Assembly: GCA_016720935.1 (NCBI GenBank)
Contig: JADKJP010000006.1
Coordinates: forward strand, 1,116,001-1,180,000
Origin: Bacteroidota bacterium
GTDB lineage: Bacteria; Bacteroidota; Bacteroidia; AKYH767-A; 2013-40CM-41-45
Direction: 5' to 3'
Length of the DNA stretch: 64,000 nucleotides
Below are positions 62,710 to 64,000 of this stretch, one piece after another; position 1 is the stretch's first letter; the number at the start of each line of letters is the position of its first letter. A program made the position numbers and the translations under genes. A model generated the notes under the pieces. That model ran no database searches. It had not been told where the DNA came from and worked only from the letters and a program-made list of their open reading frames with translations.

Positions 62710-63486
62710 TTACTCATACAATCCGGCGGCAATTTTTTCTGTAAGGGCCTTGGGTACAAAATACGTCATCCAGGTACTGATGCGATTGATGAAACCAGGA
62801 ATGATTTCTACTTTTCCTTTAAACATTGAATTCACAGCAATTCGGGCAACCTCATCAGCCGGCATATTAAATTTAGATGCACGTTTGATCATTTCAGGAG
62901 TATGCATACCAGCTGCATGCATAAAATTGGTTTCAGTGGGGCCAGGACTCAGACAGGATACAGATACTCCCGAATTTTTTAATTCGTAACGAATACCTCT
63001 TGTGAATTGCAAAACAAAAGATTTACATGCCGCATAGATAGCCAGGGTTGGAACAGCCTGATATGCCGCGGTACTCGCAACATTTAGAATGAAAGATTGC
63101 GGCTGCTTTTTAAGATAGGGGAGCATGAGGTAAGTTAATTTTACCATCGTAAAAGTATTGATACGCATCATGGCTTCCTGTTCTGATAAAGTCAATGTAT
63201 CGAATCGCCCCCAGAGTCCGTAGCCGGCATTATTCACAACAATTTGCAATGGAATTTGTTCCTCTTCAATTCTTCGGGCTATTGCATCGGCCGATTTTTC
63301 AGAAGATAAATCCAGGGCAATCGTGATAACTCTTACATTGTTTTTCTTGGTGAGTTCATTTGCAATTTCAGAAAGCAAATTTTCTGAACGAGCCACCATA
63401 ATAAGATCGTAACCACGCATTGCAAGATTGGTTGCAATGGCTTTCCCAATTCCTTTACTGGCACCGGTAATGAGAGCGTAAGCCAT
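62710..63486 (-). CDS. SDR-family oxidoreductase
   Basis: This 258-residue protein is a classical short-chain dehydrogenase/reductase. Cofactor motif ITGASKGIGKAIA (TGxxxGxG), NNAG motif VNNAGYGLWGRFDTL, catalytic Ser in NVASTAAYQAVPTLA and YxxxK as Tyr-Ala-Ala-Cys-Lys (YAACKSF). LSPGPTETNFMHAAG follows. It probably uses NADP(H) on an unknown alcohol or ketone. The C-terminus (PGFINRISTWMTYFVPKALT) is typical of the DltE/YqjQ-like group with membrane contact. It lies downstream of the PhyH-like gene. Confidence 0.92.
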   Translation of the reverse strand: MAYALITGASKGIGKAIATNLAMRGYDLIMVARSENLLSEIANELTKKNNVRVITIALDLSSEKSADAIARRIEEEQIPLQIVVNNAGYGLWGRFDTLTLSEQEAMMRINTFTMVKLTYLMLPYLKKQPQSFILNVASTAAYQAVPTLAIYAACKSFVLQFTRGIRYELKNSGVSVSCLSPGPTETNFMHAAGMHTPEMIKRASKFNMPADEVARIAVNSMFKGKVEIIPGFINRISTWMTYFVPKALTEKIAAGLYE

Positions 63487-63502
63487 GATTGTGATTGAAG
63501 GG

Positions 63503-63545
63503 TATAAAAAGAAAAATGGAATCAGAAATAAACTGATTCCATTTT
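63503..63545 (-). terminator. Intrinsic terminator after dioxygenase gene
   Basis: On the minus strand an A/T-flanked stem TGGAATCAG / CTGATTCCA with a 7-base loop, then TTTTTCTTTTT. Confidence 0.85.
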
Positions 63546-63563
63546 GAAGATCGATTGTTCAAA

Positions 63564-64000
63564 TTAACGAACCATTTTTTGGAAGTGATGATAGAATGGT
63601 GTTGCACTTTCATCGCTTTTCGGCATGTATTTTCCGAGGATAACAGGTGTGTACATCACTCTTCGTCTGCTGGCGGCACCAAAATGAGGGGACATCGCGA
63701 CACGGTGCCAGATACGGCCATCGTGAACCACCATGTCACCTGCTTTTGCATCTACAAGCATTTCATGTTTGTCTTCGTCGTTGTTCAGGAAGTATGCCTT
63801 CTTGAAAAGCATTGAAAACATATTTTGTTTATGTGTGCCCGGTATGATTCTCAATCCGCCTTTATCTGATGATGAATCGTCGAAGTATAAACCAACGTTC
63901 AGCATCGGGAGTACTTTTTTTCCGTAGAAGATGTCACGCATACTGTCAGTATGCCAACCCATTTGACGGAAATTGCTGTTAGGAGTATTTACATAATGAT
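63564..64000 (-). CDS. Phytanoyl-CoA dioxygenase-family protein (partial, 5' end outside)
   Basis: The frame is open from 63564 to the window end, so at least 145 residues are seen and the N-terminal part lies outside. It matches the PhyH family of Fe(II)/2-oxoglutarate dioxygenases: iron ligands His and Asp in MGWHTDSMRDIF, the distal His in DGRIWHRVAMSPHF, and LRIIPGTHKQN with GDMVVHDG between. ASRRRVMYTPVILGKYMP holds the Arg that binds 2-oxoglutarate. PhyH members hydroxylate fatty acyl or small-molecule substrates. Substrate unknown. An internal Met at 63962 is not the start. Confidence 0.88.
   Translation of the reverse strand, partial: HYVNTPNSNFRQMGWHTDSMRDIFYGKKVLPMLNVGLYFDDSSSDKGGLRIIPGTHKQNMFSMLFKKAYFLNNDEDKHEMLVDAKAGDMVVHDGRIWHRVAMSPHFGAASRRRVMYTPVILGKYMPKSDESATPFYHHFQKMVR

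Overview
The window reads as chromosomal DNA from a member of the Bacteroidota, probably a sphingobacterial or chitinophagal lineage and possibly a metagenome-assembled genome. Evidence: genes typical of the phylum (DUF5683, DUF3276, DUF1015, GIN/DUF2807 adhesin-head, DUF2723), a type IX secretion C-terminal signal, the gene order parA-parB-DUF5683-dapB-lepB, promoters of the TTG / TAnnTTTG type, and almost no Shine-Dalgarno sequences. No tRNA, rRNA, CRISPR array or transposase was recognised.

Layout. 0.2-5.2 kb (minus): capsule/exopolysaccharide operon (glycosyltransferase, Wza-like lipoprotein, Wzc-like chain-length regulator/tyrosine kinase with a Tyr-Gly tail, dTDP-4-keto-6-deoxyglucose 3,5-epimerase). 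5.4-6.8 kb: FKBP lipoprotein and a secreted unknown, convergent on a shared terminator. 7.3-10.3 kb (plus): GIN-domain protein, PadR regulator, PspC-domain membrane protein. 10.7-21.7 kb (plus): accessory surface region with a T9SS cargo and three paralogous secreted fibre proteins. Their N-terminal modules are near-identical in DNA, and their C-terminal C1q-like heads differ. Between them lie AT-rich genes of unknown function, including a metallopeptidase-like protein with a changed HExxH motif and two multi-pass membrane proteins. 21.8-25.5 kb: small envelope genes interrupted by a roughly 930-base, almost pure G/C block that looks like an assembly or read artefact.

26-36.6 kb: recA, a TPR lipoprotein, the thrS-infC-rpmI-rplT translation operon (infC apparently starts at an AUA codon behind a perfect Shine-Dalgarno), a MazG-like pyrophosphohydrolase, an acyl-CoA carboxylase carboxyltransferase, a GH16-like protein and xerD. 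36.7-49 kb: aroQ, DUF2723 membrane protein, EamA transporter, YggS, glutathione peroxidase, DUF429 protein, an ABC-2 exporter with a LolA-like partner, DUF1569, DUF1015, a class V aminotransferase and a ferredoxin. 49-64 kb: acyl-CoA reductase, the lepB-dapB-DUF5683-parB-parA operon, a metallo-beta-lactamase-fold hydrolase, an M48 protease, DUF3276, uvrA, an ECF sigma factor with a small partner, nth, an SDR oxidoreductase and a PhyH-type dioxygenase cut by the window edge.

Most of the window is housekeeping. The parts most worth following up are the 10.7-21.7 kb fibre/unknown-gene region, the infC start, the Tyr-Gly repeat of the Wzc-like kinase, the G-rich block, and several intergenic islands of short degenerate tandem repeats.
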